DNA of 64,000 nucleotides from Terfezia claveryi (GCA_015179025.1 WHUX01000230.1:1-64000), one strand, 5' to 3'. Positions 1 through 12,227 are shown, numbered from the stretch's first letter. Numbers and translations: made by a program. The notes: generated by a model not told the origin, from the letters alone.

Positions 1-2151
1 CTTCTGCATTGTCAGCCAACATTTCCAAGACGTCAGCACCGAGATTTATGTCACGACTCCATGCAACCAAGTTAAGTTCCCACATGCGGATTGCATAGTC
101 TCTTGAGATGGTATCCAAGATTTTCTCAGCTACGTCGATGCAGTTCAACTACTGATAGGCATCCTTCAGAGGCTTGTGAAGGGCTTCTGTTATCTCAGTA
201 GAGTACTGGGGGAGAGTTCCGAAATTGATTATCTGTGAATCATAATATGACAAAAGGTGCAGCTTTGGAAAGTTGAATGTACCCTGCTGCAGGATCTTAT
301 GGACTGATTGTTGCCTCTCTTCTCAATCATCTGCACCTTTTTTAGCCCTCTGAGTGGCCGTCAGCTTGAAATACTGATCTATTGTAGCCTGCCCTGCCTG
401 GGCCTCTGCCAGATCCTTAGAAGCCTTCACACTGCCTCCCCACGATCTGCCTTACTTGCCTGAAATTCACCGAAGATGTGCCTGAACTGATGGAATTCTT
501 GTAGATACTGATTCATGTACTCTATTGTTTGTGGTGTGTGACTGCAATACTGTGCCATTAGACAGAAATCTGTGAGAGCTCGCACACATTGAATTACTAT
601 CTTAGCATCTGCTTGACCAGCTACAGAAAGACTTGGAATGTCTTGTATTTCCCGCAGAGTAGCCACAAAGTATGCCAAAATAAAATAGTTAATACCTCTC
701 ATTTCCATACCACTCCATATTGTGATTTGCTGATATCGCTTTTGTAGTTGATGGTATCTAGGATATGGTGGAATATTCTCTCATATCTTATCAAAAGCCT
801 CGAGTCGCTTGTGCTTCCGTAAAAACCCCTCAATCCATTCCATTAGGGGCTTTAGCACTCCAAGTAGAATATTATGCAGAATATCTCCATGTACCCTGAG
901 GGGTGGTATGATGCTCTTCTGTGTCCATAGTGCATTACATAACGGTTTCATTCCTTCTCTGTCCAGTCTTGGGAGTGTTAGCTGTTATTCGCCATCTCCG
1001 GATTTTGGTGCACGTACTGGCCTACATCACCGGCCTGAAATAGCCTCTGATAGTCCACATGATTGCGTGTGTGATATGGCCTTTTGGATAGCATGCCCAA
1101 TTAGTGCTTTGTAGCAATACATGTGGGGCATCGATTTGTTTTGATACCATGGATGGTCACATTTTCTATGTGATCAGCAAGCCAACTAGAAAGGATCGGG
1201 ACACAATTTCTGACTTTCTCATTAGTACAGGCCACTTCGTACCCTCCACCCTACCACCATTAATTATTAATGGACATTCACTATCTGTAAATTTAAACTA
1301 CTATCATACCTCATATATGTGAACTAAGGGTTTTAAAATGCCTTCCAAAATTGTATGCTGAACCCTGTATGCATTATATTCCTGCTGTTTAGTAGAAAAC
1401 CCTTTAATTCCTTCAGTGCGTTTCAGCCCAATTGGTAGAAGGCCTATCAGGACCCATGCCTGTGCTCTGGGTTTGTTTTGAATATGCGAGGGGATATTGC
1501 CAATGGACATGAATAATGGCCACAATTTCTTATCCCCTGAAAAATTGGTGAGAAATGTTTGATCCGACATCTGTATAACTGGAACCAGTGTACATCAGGA
1601 AAGAAAATAGTTTGTCTCCAGTGTCTCTAGAGACAGTATTGCCACTAGAGACAAGGTGTGTCTCCACGATTGGCAGAATGTCTCCCAGTGTATCCTGGAG
1701 ACACTGGGAGACACTGGGAGACATATGGGAGACACTCAGGAGACACCTATGAGACATAAAAGACATAAAAGACACCAGAGACAACCCTGTCTCCTGGAGA
1801 CACCACCTGGCGTCTCGATGCCACTTTTTTCTTGCTGATGTACAACCTGCTGGGAGGGTCATCTGAGGGATTCTCAGTGTCTTCAGTAAGCTTGCCATCC
1901 CAACATTTCTGGACCTATGACCAAAAATGCGTTCTCCAACACCAATTGCCTGTATGCATATCTGTGTACATTCGATTACCCCCTTTATCAAAATCTTGAA
2001 CCGGCTCGTATACCAGATGCACTGCAAATGTCCGCTGCTGGAGAAGATATGCTATAGTATGCTGAACATCCCGATAATAGAATGCATAACTGTATAGAAG
2101 GTAGAAATCGACTGTTCCCCTATGCCATGGAGGTTGGTCTATAAGCTCCCG
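1..2151 (-). pseudogene. P1 Plavaka transposase, middle and C-terminal part (broken)
   Basis: Reading leftwards from 2151, the translation continues the N-terminal part found at 19522-19881. It contains the segments LPAG-TLVPVIQMSD (around 1565-1595 and 1845-1860) and LTNFSGDKKLWP..MSIGNIP (1304-1570). A later piece at 427-708 contains CVRALTDFCLMAQYCSHT. Each aligns with the P2 transposase, and the TLVP..SD.T.L..FSG.K..WP..+.IGNI pattern is what I recall for Plavaka transposases, DDE enzymes of the CACTA group. Several frames and stops interrupt it, a 248 bp element sits at 1593-1840, and the C-terminus runs off the window. Plus-strand ORFs here are shadows. Confidence 0.75.
1593..1840. mobile_element. 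248 bp non-autonomous Plavaka-family element made of a minisatellite
   Basis: The left end starts CATCAGGAAAGAAAA and the right end finishes TTTTTTCTTGCTGATG. TA flanks both sides (1591-1592 and 1841-1842). Removing the element plus one TA joins L-P-A-G-C to T-L-V-P in the P1 transposase, matching LPEGGTLVP in P2, so the insertion site is defined to the base pair. The interior is a GGAGACACT-type tandem repeat (about 1660-1800) containing the same GGCAGAATGTCTC motif as the P1 subterminal array at 29.6-31.3 kb. Its first 27 bases differ from the P1 right terminus (read inward) by one base. It looks like an internally deleted P1 relative. Confidence 0.85.
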
Positions 2152-2755
2152 TGTTAAGGCTCAGGTAAGAGATCTACTTCCTCGAGAGCTAATTCCAATA
2201 CTCTATTATAATGCTAACTGATATGGCCTAATCAACCATGCAGATAGGGTAGTATGGATAAAGAAATTGGCGTATTGAAGTGTATAGCCTCTGACATCAG
2301 ATCTCATGTATGTATTTCTCTTCTCGTATCCATCATATTCTATTTGTTATGTCATTCATGTATCGTTATTGGATGTATTCAAGTTATCTCCTGTATGTCA
2401 GCCTGACTGCAAAGCATTGTAGTTCGGGCTGCCTAATCAATGTATGTCAGACTGCAACGTTCCTAATTGGGAAGTGTCTTCCTAATCAGGTAACAACCTG
2501 ACGTCAGTACTACTAAGCTATTATAGGAAGCATCATCCAGATCTGATTATTTGTTATCAGATTTGGGCTTCTATATAACCTACCGCTTTTACATAGTTAA
2601 TAAAATAAGACCCAAGCGGTGTTCTAAGTCTCATATAGCTTTACTCATATTGAGTCTGCTCTACACCCGAGTTGTTACTGCATTTATACTTGTACTTAAC
2701 ACTGATAACCCCTCTCGCTGACTTGTATATTCGTAGTTACAGCCCGCCTGTAACA
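2152..2755 (+). repeat. Gypsy-1 5' LTR
   Basis: It is 604 bp, with TGTTA...TAACA ends and a TATATAA-like motif near 2573 (CTATATAACC). It differs from the 3' LTR by scattered substitutions, many of them C/T or G/A transitions (for example GAGAGCT versus GAGGGCT), indicating time since insertion plus light RIP-like mutation. A heavily mutated relative lies at 63179-63767. Confidence 0.95.
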
Positions 2756-2813
2756 TTACACCGCTTGTCTATACACCTCTATAGATACCAATACCCTACA
2801 ATCTCCTACAACT

Positions 2814-4772
2814 ATGTCGATGTTGAGAGGATTACTTGGTGAAGCCTCTGATGAGCCTATGGCTGAAACTGACAATGATAGTGTTGTCCAAGCACAGCAA
2901 TGAGCTGAACAATTCATTGAGCAGTACTATGCTCCCTCTTCTCAGATTCCACAATTTCAGGAACGCTGGAGCACCCCCCGTCAACAAATAGGACTCGGAT
3001 CAATATCCTCCTCCTCTCCTGAACCTATCATATGATCAGTTGCCCCATCAGTAGCTCTATCTAATAATCCAGGACCCTCCACTAAGGGCAAGCAACCACC
3101 AGATTGCCACCAGACTCCCGTTGATCCTGGATACGCCACCATGATGGCACAAGTTCAGCATTCAGAGGTAGAAAAGCAAGCTGCACTCGCATAGGTACAA
3201 CAGCTACAACAGATACAGACAGCACATACCGAGTTCATTCAGCGAAGTGCAGCAGATATCCAGAATACAGCTAATGCTGCTGCCAACAAACATGCATAAC
3301 TATCGAATGATATGCAAAGTGCACTCACACAAATCTAGAATATAATTATTTCGGGACAAACAAACCAGACAAAAGAATTCCAGACAATCCACCACAACCT
3401 CCGATACCTCAAGGGACAAGCCGACTTCTACAATGATCAATAACAGCAACGGTTTGCTAGTATTGAAGGACAAATCAGTAGTATGAAAGGACAATTCACT
3501 AACTTTCAAGACTGACTTGAAAGGGTAGAACATCGGGTACAGGCTCCATAGCCTATACACCCTCCAGCAAATACAGCACAAAGACTCGAGCAAGCAGCAG
3601 GAGGTATACCACCACCCCCTCCACCACCAGTCGAACAAAAACGACCTAGAGATCCCACTCCTCCACTTCTACCTCTAGTAGGACTTGGAATCTTTGAAGA
3701 TAAGCAGATAGCAGGCAAAGCACTATCTCTGAATAAATTCAAGGGAGACCGAATACATCTCGAAGGCTGGATCCTTCAAATGGATGATTATTTTCTTATT
3801 ACCCTCACTCGAAATGAAGACCAGAAGCTAGCATATGTTGGGTTGTTAATGGATGGAAAGGCATTAGATTGGTGGAAGGCTAACCGGATTAAGTATCATA
3901 CTTGGAAGGAAGTTAAGGAAGCCATGGAACTATATTATGGGGATCACTACTAGGCAAACCGAGCATACTATGACTTAGCAGGACTAAAAAAGACTGGTTC
4001 TGTTTTAGACTACCTAATGGAGGTAGATAGGCTCACCAATTATGCTAAATTATCTGAGATGCAAATTATTAATATTATCATCTCTAACCTCCCCCATGAC
4101 CTCCGCAAATCAATGGCCTATCATGAAAACCTCCGCACCTTTCCTCACCAATGGAGATAAAAACTCATCGAAATGGATATCATCAATACTGAGTTCCAGA
4201 GTCATAGCTGCTATACTGCTCCATCTCAACCAGCATCAAAGAAATGAACATTTGATGATCGAGTACAGTTTCCAGGAAGAAACTTTACTACAACTACTAC
4301 TGGCTCATCAAGAACAGAACACCTCCCAAGCCCCATCTTTAATAAACGACAAAAAGAAGGGAGATGTACTAACTGTAGAAGAAGCACTCATAAATATTAC
4401 GAGTGTAGAAGCCAAAGAACTGCTAATACCCCCCCTCCATATAATGCCTCTACTACCCGCACTACTAGTCAGGCACTAGTACCCACTAATAAGAAAGTAC
4501 GAATAGATAAGGGACAATTAAGGATTACAGAGCTGGGCTATAAAGAAGAAGAACAGGTGGGAAACAAGTAAGGAGTACATCACCTACCATCGGACGTACT
4601 CCTAGACACTCTCCTCTTTTGACGGTCCGAATTTTCATCACTGGGGAAGAAGTTGAAGCAGTAGTAGACTGTAGAGCTAGTCCTCCAGTTGTTGGGAAAA
4701 GATTGGCAGTTAAGTTGGGAATTTGGAAGAGAGCTAGGGAAGTTAGGGTTAGGCAAGGAGATGGATCTTGAA
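2814..4772 (+). pseudogene. Gypsy-1 gag and start of protease (stop-ridden)
   Basis: An ATG at 2814 opens a frame reading MSMLRGLLGEASDEPMAETD. It is interrupted by many TAG/TGA codons at positions where Gln or Trp would be expected. The gag core carries NKFKGDRIHLEGWILQMDDYF followed by LAYVGLLMDGKALDWW, a typical Ty3/Gypsy capsid segment (about 3735-3880). A CCHC zinc knuckle follows (C-T-N-C, H, C; about 4364-4405). The frame then goes toward the protease, where VRQGDGS precedes the P2 insertion at 4773. The product would be the structural Gag that packages element RNA. The many stops make it non-functional. Confidence 0.85.
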
Positions 4773-4799
4773 TTCATCAGCAAAAAAAATTCTCCATCA

Positions 4800-5010
4800 T
4801 AATGCAGCAACTAGTTTTGTTCCACCTGGTGTACCACCAAATTCCTGCTGCCTCTCATGCACCCTATTCATACTACAAAATTTCTGCTCCCACTCATGCA
4901 CCCCATGCGTATCCTCAAAATATATGCTCTACACCTCGAACACCACCAAATTCCCACTACCTCTCATACACCCTATGTGCACCCTCAAACTTCCGCAGAA
5001 AAAATAAACA
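4800..5010. repeat. P2 left subterminal tandem repeat
   Basis: Three to four imperfect copies of a unit of about 40-65 bp contain CACCAAATTC and CTCATGCACCC-type motifs. The TGCACC core recurs at the right end of P2 (15481-15505, GGTGCACC repeats). Overlapping plus-strand ORFs of 79-137 codons here are by-products of the repeat. Subterminal repeats are the transposase-binding zone in CACTA elements; applying that role here is inference. Confidence 0.6.
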
Positions 5011-5185
5011 AATCTGTATCCGGACGTATCAACTACTTTTATACTATCCCATGTGTTACAATTTTCTGCTTAACTCTATACGCCCCCACACATGCCCTCC
5101 TAATATTGGCTTGGCACCTGTTTTACATCCGACACTTCACGTTCTTTGTGGCTCTTCTCACAACTGGTCACAAGTTTATTATTTT

Positions 5186-8027
5186 CTAATCATAAATCAT
5201 ATTCCATGTCTCTAAGTCTATTCTATTATTTACCAACCAACTTTCTCCTAGCTCTAATGGTATTAAATGCGCAATCCCTTCTATTTGTGATATCTTAACT
5301 ATAACCCCTTCCCCACTTATCGGCAATCCAACGCGAACCATCCCTTCCATGCCCAGCACAGCATTCAACCCAATGTATTGAATCAGATTCACATGCACCA
5401 ACCGGTGCACCATTTCTGCTATAGTTATTACTTTGAACAATGCATTGATTCATCCTGGTATTCGACCATTCAGCGTCCCTACTAGTGCCTCATCCAATGC
5501 ACACTGTCTCCTTACCCATATCCAATTATATCTTTCCTTCCTGTGAAATTTCTCGGTGCATCTAGCATTGTGCAAAATAAACCCTTCTCCACTGAATGTT
5601 GGCACTGGAATTTGAAGCACCCCATATGAAAGAATTTCCTGAACTAACAGCTCAGTAGGGTCGGAATCCATGCTTCTAACTTCCTGCCTTAAAAACGCTT
5701 GCGTTGTCAGCTCCAGATCTGGCAAGCCAGTTACACGCTCCAGATCCTCGAGGCTGGATATTAATCCCAACTCAATTTTCCCCTGCAACTTCAAGTAGAC
5801 CTGTTTTCCGACACCTGGCATCACATCTCCGTTTTGCCTAACCTGGTTCCATAGATTAAGTGTCAAGTCCTTCATAGCAAAAGTATGATCCCTCGTGTAG
5901 GTAGTAACTATCTGTGGTATTGCATTAACCATATTACTTCGACGGTAAGCATCCTTAAGGCCTTTATGCATAGCTTCACTGATATTCATGGAATATTGAG
6001 CTAGAGCCCCAAACTTCGGAATCTGTTCAGCATAATGGGAGATTAAATGGATTTTTGGGAAATTGACGTGCGCCCCTTCTTGTAAAATCTCATTCACCAA
6101 TTCCCGACGGTGCAAGGTATTTTCTTGACGCATCCTAACCTTTTCCGACGCCCTGAGGTCTTCAACCAATGATCCCGCTTGTTCCTTCAACAAATCCTTA
6201 TGTGCTTCTGCAGCAGCCTTTCTTGTTTTCTTATCAGCATGGAACCTCAAGAACACAGCTTTAGTTTCATGAAACACATGCAAATATTCTTGTAAATAAG
6301 AAACTGTCTTATCCGTATGACTAGGATACAGAGTCATGACATAGAAGTCAGTGATGCTACGTACACAGTGAATTGCTCGGTTGAACTCCTGTACCTGACC
6401 TCCGGTGGCCCATGGTTGGTTGGCCTTCCGACGCAATTCCGCGGTAAATGTTCTAAGAATGACTTTACCAAATTTCCACATTTCCTTTTCCAACTATTGT
6501 AAAACAACTCGGTATCCCTTGGTCGGAACTGAAAATCCGGGGTAGGGAGGCAACTGATGCCAGATATAGTCAAATGCATTAATCCGCTCATAGTATTCTA
6601 GAAAACCTTGAATCTAATCCATTAAATGATTTAACACTCCTAGGAGGATATTGTGCAAAACATCTGCTCGAACGAGCTCAGGCGGATTTATATTTGGGAC
6701 TGACTACAAGGCGTTTTTGATATTTTTAATACTGTTTGCTTTCAAACTGACAGCGTCAGAATCGTTGTACGCTGCGGCATAATTTTAATGTGAGTGAGCT
6801 GGATAACCACTTCCTGAATACTCACCAAGCTTCTCGGTTGGAATTGTGCAAGAAAGGCAGCGGTTGTTTGCAATACCATAGATTGTAGCATTTTCCATAT
6901 GGTCAGCGAGCCAATAAAAGAGCTTAGGAAAGCATAAGCATACGTTCCCATCAGCACAAACCATCTCATAGCCTTTCTGACATCTTACGTCAGATAGCGG
7001 TTTTAGCAAATGCGCCAAAACATCATTTATGGTTTCCAACGCCTGAATTTCCTGCGTTTCTACCGAATACCCACGTATTTTGTTGATTCGTTTCGGGCCA
7101 ATCGGTAGTAGTGCAATTGGTATCCAGGTATGCATCGTATGTGTATTGCATATAGAGCTTCCGATATTACCTATACTCATATAAACAGGCCATAACTTTT
7201 TGTCTCCAGAGAAATTCGTTAGGTGAGTTTCATCTGATACTAGTAAAATCGGAACAAGTGTCCCGCCTTCAGGTAGCAAAGCCTATCTGTTTCAGTTAGT
7301 TGGATATCCGACGTAGTACACACAAATTGCTCACCTAAGTGTCTTCCCACCACTGTGCAGTATGGATCTCACTATATACTCTGTTCTCTTCATTGTCGTA
7401 TTCTTGCCGCGGGCCCCAGGCCATCTCGCTGGCATAAACCTTTTGGCGTAGAAGGTACTTCACTGCTGCAATAATATTTTTATAATAAAAGGCCACCCCA
7501 TTGAGTAATGGGTAGTTCACTGTTCCTGAGTGCCAGAAAGGTTCATTTGCCACTGCGTCGATAAGCTTATACATTGTATATGCTGACCGAAATTGAACCT
7601 CGTGCGTTGGATTGAGGCCTTTCAAGAGGTTATCCTTGAAAAACTGGTCGATCTCTGACTATGAGGTCTTTGTAGAATTGAAGAAGCATGCCAGTCGATA
7701 ATCAATTGTGGTGCGGAATGGAGCAAACAAATTGAAGTTTTGGTCTTCCTCTAGAAATACATGTGGACATATTGGGTTGCCTGCATGTAGATAGGTAATT
7801 GCATCAATATGCTGACTTCTCTCATCGGATTTTGGTTCAATACAAAAAGTTCGAGCCTCCCTATCAGATCCCTCGCTATGGCATGAATCAGAGTAGTAAT
7901 TAACATCAGTAGATATAATATCTGTAAAATTGACTTCGTCTATATCATAATCTAAATTAGTAGTATCTCTGGTATTGGAGAACCGACGCTTTCGAGATGG
8001 TGGCAGTGGCCCATTAAGATCCTTCAT
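5186..8027 (-). pseudogene. P2 Plavaka transposase (near-complete, few stops)
   Basis: Translation runs from ATG at 8027 to 5186. An N-terminal part (8027-7662) ends in NLFAPFRTTIDYRLACFFNS, then a TAG (probably from CAG), SEIDQFFKDNLLKGLNPTHEVQFRSAYTMYKLIDAV, GRQEYDNEENRVYSEIHTAQWWEDT, then a 51-52 nt intron (about 7283-7334: GTGAGC donor, CTAAC branch, GATAG acceptor). LPEGGTLVPILLVSDETHL follows, then VCADGNVCLCFPKLFYWLADHMEN with a CxxC (NRCLSC). The 347-residue part (6493-5450) contains IHCVRSITDFYVM, LHRRELVNE, HVNFPKIHLISHY and SMNISEAMHKGLKDAYR. The last fragment is 5440-5186. Four or five single stops, each explainable by C-to-T, separate the pieces. The family role is cut-and-paste transposition in the nucleus. 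Confidence 0.8.
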
Positions 8028-8700
8028 GTTTTTTTTGGGATGAACCTTCTCCAGATGTTTTGAATATTATCCAGCTGAAGTATAGAATCGTAGGCACCAT
8101 TGGCATAAGGTTTTGTATCTGTTCATTTTGAAACCTTACGGAGGTTGTAAAATGTTATAAGAGACAGATTTATAGTGTAATATTTTCATTAACAGAATCT
8201 CAGGGAATAAGCTTCGTAAGTGCCAAGGCTCCGATTGCACTGAATAAAGGATCCTATCTGACGTGATGCGTTGGATTTTGCTAAGATCGACTGCGCATGA
8301 TACCTTTGGCCCCACCCCCCTTTCTAATCTTCTCTCTACTTACTTTCTTCCTTCTACCCACACCAAATACACAACCTTCGCATCCTTCCTTACTTCCCTC
8401 TACCATGGAGACTGCCCTCTACCTCTGGAGTCAGGAGAGCTCTTACCTTCATCTAGTTGCATCTAAATTCAATGCTGCGATCAGCCAACTGAAGCCACTG
8501 CGATCACACTGGCAAGAACAACAAGATGAGGATGGGGTGCTTCCTATCCTTGGTTAAGGTCCTATCTATGACTCTCATTTCAACCATGCCACTTCTTTGC
8601 CGAGTTCAGGGCTGCCTAAGGCAATACTTCACTGGATACAAGTTCCGACTTCATTGGATACAAGTTCCGACTTCACTGGTTGGAACACTCTCATAGTTTA
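8028..8700. other. P2 spacer with short direct repeats
   Basis: This is the divergent region between the transposase start and the next ORF. Two overlapping plus-strand ORFs (8263-8466 and 8297-8557) have no recognisable content. At about 8628-8685 a 23 bp unit (CACTGGATACAAGTTCCGACTT) occurs two to three times. It may contain the transposase promoter on the minus strand, but no motif decides this. Confidence 0.35.
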
Positions 8701-9084
8701 TTATGTTTGCTCTCCCCCTTTAATAAAACTACAATTTCCAACCTGAACAAAAGAATCACTTCCTGCATGAACCTTGATATTGACTCTTCCATCACCTAAA
8801 TCATCAATCCTTTCCTCCTTCATCCTTCCTCTCTGACTACGTTTCCGTAGACATTCACAATGGGCATGCTGTTGTCTTAGCCGTTGTCTTATCCACTGCC
8901 TCTGATTTGACTTTGCAGATTGAGGAGAAGCTAGATTTGGAGGAGCTACTGGAGTTAGGGGACGCATTGGGGTCGGCGGAGGCATGGGAGGGGTTGGAAA
9001 TAGGACTGCGAGTGGCATATTTTCTTGGTTCTCTAATTCATTGCTAGTTATAGATAATCCAACTCTAAACGTTTCTTTGCTCAC
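8701..9084 (-). CDS. Hypothetical 127-residue Pro-rich/basic ORF in P2
   Basis: This is an uninterrupted minus-strand frame from ATG 9084. Residues about 30-55 are Pro-rich (PTPPMPPPTPMRPLTPVAPP). They are followed by a strongly basic stretch (RQWIRQRLRQQHAHCECLRKRSQRGR) and a short C-terminal tail. It lies just upstream of the transposase on the same strand. It could be an exon of the transposase or of a second transposon protein, because CACTA elements often encode a DNA-binding partner. I do not recognise a family, and it may not be a gene. Confidence 0.3.
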   Translation of the reverse strand: MSKETFRVGLSITSNELENQENMPLAVLFPTPPMPPPTPMRPLTPVAPPNLASPQSAKSNQRQWIRQRLRQQHAHCECLRKRSQRGRMKEERIDDLGDGRVNIKVHAGSDSFVQVGNCSFIKGGEQT

Positions 9085-9264
9085 TTACCATATGGTGATG
9101 GCGACGTGGGTGGTACTTCCATATCCTCCTCTATATCCTCAACATCGGTAGTTAATTCCGATACACTTTGGAGAGGAGCTATCCACTTACACTGGCTTCA
9201 TGTTCTATATAATGTCTTCGTTGGGTCTTTATTAATACTAAGAAAATATTAGCTAGGACTAAGA

Positions 9265-9500
9265 CTCTCGCTCCAATTATGGGAGGGCTCTCACTCCAAT
9301 TATGGGAGAGCTCTCACTCCAATGGGAGGTCTCTTACTCCAATGGGAGGACTCTTACTCTAATGGAAGGGCTCTCACTCCAAAGGGGTCTCCTAAGGGGG
9401 GCTCTCAACCAAAAGGGGGCTTTCTCAACCAAAGGGGGGCTTTCTCAACCAAAGGGGGGCTTTCTCAACCAAAGGGGGGCTTTTTCAACTAAAGGGGGTT
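9265..9500. repeat. P2 internal tandem repeats (two unit types)
   Basis: The first part repeats GGGAGGGCTCTCACTCCAAT-like units of about 20-25 bp (9265-9395). The second repeats AACCAAAGGGGGGCTTTCTC, a 20 bp unit present about five times (9410-9500). The ORF of 95 codons on the plus strand is generated by the repeat. No coding signal is otherwise seen. Confidence 0.8.
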
Positions 9501-9599
9501 TCTTTGCTAAGCTAAGTAGGACATACCTATTAGTACTATCTTTTGGAGATAGCTCTGGTGGTGGGAACATCAGTTTCTGGCGAGGTTGATGTGAAGGCA

Positions 9600-10700
9600 T
9601 AATGATAGTAGTGGCAAAATAGCTAATAGTCAATAATAGCAATTAATGTATTGCAGATGTTGAGGAGAATAGGTTTATATGTATTAAGAGATTTGGGGGG
9701 GGGGCAAATCAAACCCGTGTCAGTACTATAGTCTTAATAGTCTCATACCTAATTGGGAAGGAATTGATGTGAGTGGCATGTACCACTAGGTATTACAAAG
9801 ATCTATAAGGCAACAGTATATTTGCAGCACACTTAGATTCCAACTTAAGTGGTCGAATGACTTTTGCAACAGGGGCTTGATATAGTGGCTCTAAATGAAT
9901 TATTAATATTCGGTAGTAGTGCTATCACATACATATGCAATGTCCTAGGTCTTTCTGACTCAGGAAATTTACTAGAAGGGGTACAAGCTGCTTTCTAAAC
10001 AGGCTTAGATTTGGGATTGCACTACCAAATAACTTGAGTCTAGCACCTTTGTAAACGACTTGCAAAAGCCCTCCAACCTCGTAAGTTGAAATCTACGTGT
10101 ATAGCATACTTTCTATTGTGCCGCGATTATTTGTATTTCGCTGTTGTGCACTCTACTTCTGTTTACTATATGCTACGAAATATGGTAGTGTCACAACATC
10201 CATGCACAACAGAAAGTATATAGTACACTCAGATTCCAACTTACAAGGTTAGAGGGCTTTTGAAAGTCATTACACAGGTGCTAGATATTAACACAAAGGT
10301 TATAGTCTTATGCAGGTCATAGTCTTATACAGGCCATAGATGGCTATGTAGATTGCCGACCGCTTGAAGCAAACATGTCCAATAATTAACATAAAGGTCA
10401 TGGCTTTGTGCAAGCCATACAGAACTGGAGTGACTGGCCATGTTGATTGCCGACTAAGCAAACATGGCCTACTCTTATGTCCAACTTTGTAGGGTCCATA
10501 AATACCCCTATAGATCCGTGAATCAATTATTCTCATTAACTATTCACAATACTTCCCACGATCACAACTTGAATACCTTCCCGCTATCACCACTTTCCAT
10601 TTCGTTAACACCTAATTAACCAACAACATAAATGACGTAAGTACCTCTTAAAGCATAGTTTCTAACGGGGGTATCTAAAATTCCAACGTAGTTCATCTAA
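9600..10700. other. Non-coding spacer of P2
   Basis: No coherent ORF. A poly-G run lies at 9694-9703. Between 10140 and 10450 two segments containing CTTTATGCAAGCCATA-like text and GATTGCCGACC are loosely repeated (10310-10380 versus 10400-10460). A TATA-like AAATACCCCTATAGATCC lies at 10501-10520, about 190 bp upstream of the ORF-A-like start, and could belong to its promoter. Confidence 0.4.
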
Positions 10701-11380
10701 ATGCCATCCGCAGGGCAAGAAGTTAGCCAGGCAAAAGCACTATTGGAGTAAAAGGAGCATAACCCCCGGTACTCCCAATGGAGGAACGGGGTCAAGGGGT
10801 GGGCACGGACTAATGAGATAATAGGGAAAAGGCAGGCTGGTAGTGCCCTCTGGCATCAATTCAAAACCTATGCCCAGCAGGAGACTGGGCTACCTGCATC
10901 CGGAATTGCCCTAATCCAAAATGGGGCAGCGGCCATCAAAAGAGCAGCTGAGACTGCTCTCGATAAGATTTTACAAGACGTGCTCAAAAAGGCCAGAGAC
11001 ACAGAGCGGGGGCACGCATTAGCCCAAGTAGCAAACCTGGCTGCTAATACTCCAGATGTCCAGTTTGGGGGGGCCGACGCAACTGGTTGAAATGTAGAGG
11101 ACAATGGTCAGGAGGGCTTCCGAAAGCCTGTAAGATTATTCCTCATTGATTCAGCCCACGGCAATGAGGTACAGGATTATGTTAGTAGGGAGTATAAATG
11201 GGATGAAGCTCCGAGCAACTGTGGTGCTATTTTGAGATCGGCATCTCTTTTAGAGATTATGGACAAGATCTGAGAAAGAATCTCAGCGGGGAGGAAGATG
11301 TGGGCTATCTATGGGGCACTAGAGAACCCAAGCTCAGGCAACGCAATCCCTCCTGCCATACGTTATGGAGGGAATGGTTA
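10701..11380 (+). pseudogene. ORF-A-like accessory gene of P2 (broken)
   Basis: From ATG 10701 the frame reads MPSAGQEVSQAKALLE and, after a stop, continues with [16 protein letters not shown], an Ala-rich helical part ([26 protein letters not shown]), then [18 protein letters not shown] and [16 protein letters not shown]. Size, position and segment order parallel ORF-A of P1 at 22280: a Trp-containing N-terminal block, a helical KKAR block, and a late block beginning (V/I)R+..II. The similarity is weak and judged by eye. Three in-frame stops break it. No known domain was recognised. A T-rich tract follows immediately. Confidence 0.5.
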
Positions 11381-11382
11381 TT

Positions 11383-11475
11383 TTTTTGGTTTTTTTTTGG
11401 TTTTTATTTATCTTTTATTTAGTTATTTTTTCTTTGGGTTATTTTTTTTTTTTTTTTTAAGATTTATTTATTTTT
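11383..11475 (+). repeat. T-rich tract downstream of ORF-A-like gene
   Basis: About 90 bases are nearly all T with a few G and A, beginning directly after the ORF-A-like frame. Comparable T tracts follow ORF-C (12863-12930), the ORF-A duplicate (21690-21840) and ORF-B of P1 (29099-29115). They could be 3' processing or termination regions or expanded homopolymers. Confidence 0.6.
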
Positions 11476-12227
11476 GATTTATTTTAACATTTTGAGAGTC
11501 GAACAGGATTTGGTATGACTCTCAGATTACCACGCGACTCAATTACCTTTGATTTAGTTTAGCGGAGAATTGGTTTAGGGAATATATCAGGCTATATTGT
11601 TAGACTCCTGAAGACCCTAAACAACGCAAATGAAGTCATTGGCAAAAGCGAAAATCGGTTGAGATTACCCTGCAAGCAAAAAGTTTTCAAATGATTATGA
11701 GAGTTGAACAGTTTTTGGTATGACTCTCGGATTGATGATAAGAAGTTGCTATTTTTATCGAAAGGTGAAAGAATTAGTTTTTATCGACTGAAGTTAAAAC
11801 TGTTGAAGTGTCGGGATGATGTTGGATATCGGTAATGGATGTCACAAGAATGATCGATTAAATAACACGAAGGGACAGGGTAACGCGTGTGATGAGGGCC
11901 TAAGTAAGGCAGCAGATTAGTTTATATGTGAGAGTTTTTGAAGATAAAAGAGGTGGAAAATTGTGGTGATAGAGATAGGCATGCAGACATAGAAATGTGT
12001 ACAGCAGCGCAGCAGTTAGCAGTTTATCAGCAGAGATCGTGTATTGTTCTCCGTGTGTGTTTAGGCCGTGCGTTGAGGACAGTATCACATGAATTGAACT
12101 AAATCACCTTCTACTATTACTCTCCTTATTTTCGTTGTCTATAGTGGCTCTCGCCAACCGGTCACAAAGTGCATGTTCCTCCGTTAGGACAGAAGTGCCT
12201 CTATAACGTCTGCAAACCGACGAAGAG
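11476..12227. other. P2 spacer with a short direct repeat
   Basis: There is no supported gene. Two copies of a GAGAGT(C/T)GAACAG(G/T)(A/T)TT(T)GGTATGACTCTC motif occur at about 11494-11525 and 11699-11730, each followed by AGATT or GGATT. The GAGAGTC and GACTCTC ends make each an imperfect hairpin. A minus-strand ORF at 11900-12088 shows nothing recognisable. Confidence 0.4.

Noticed and set aside
4768..5215. Three overlapping plus-strand ORFs of 79-137 codons
   Set aside because: All frames are open because of a CT-rich tandem repeat just inside the P2 left end. No start context or domain.
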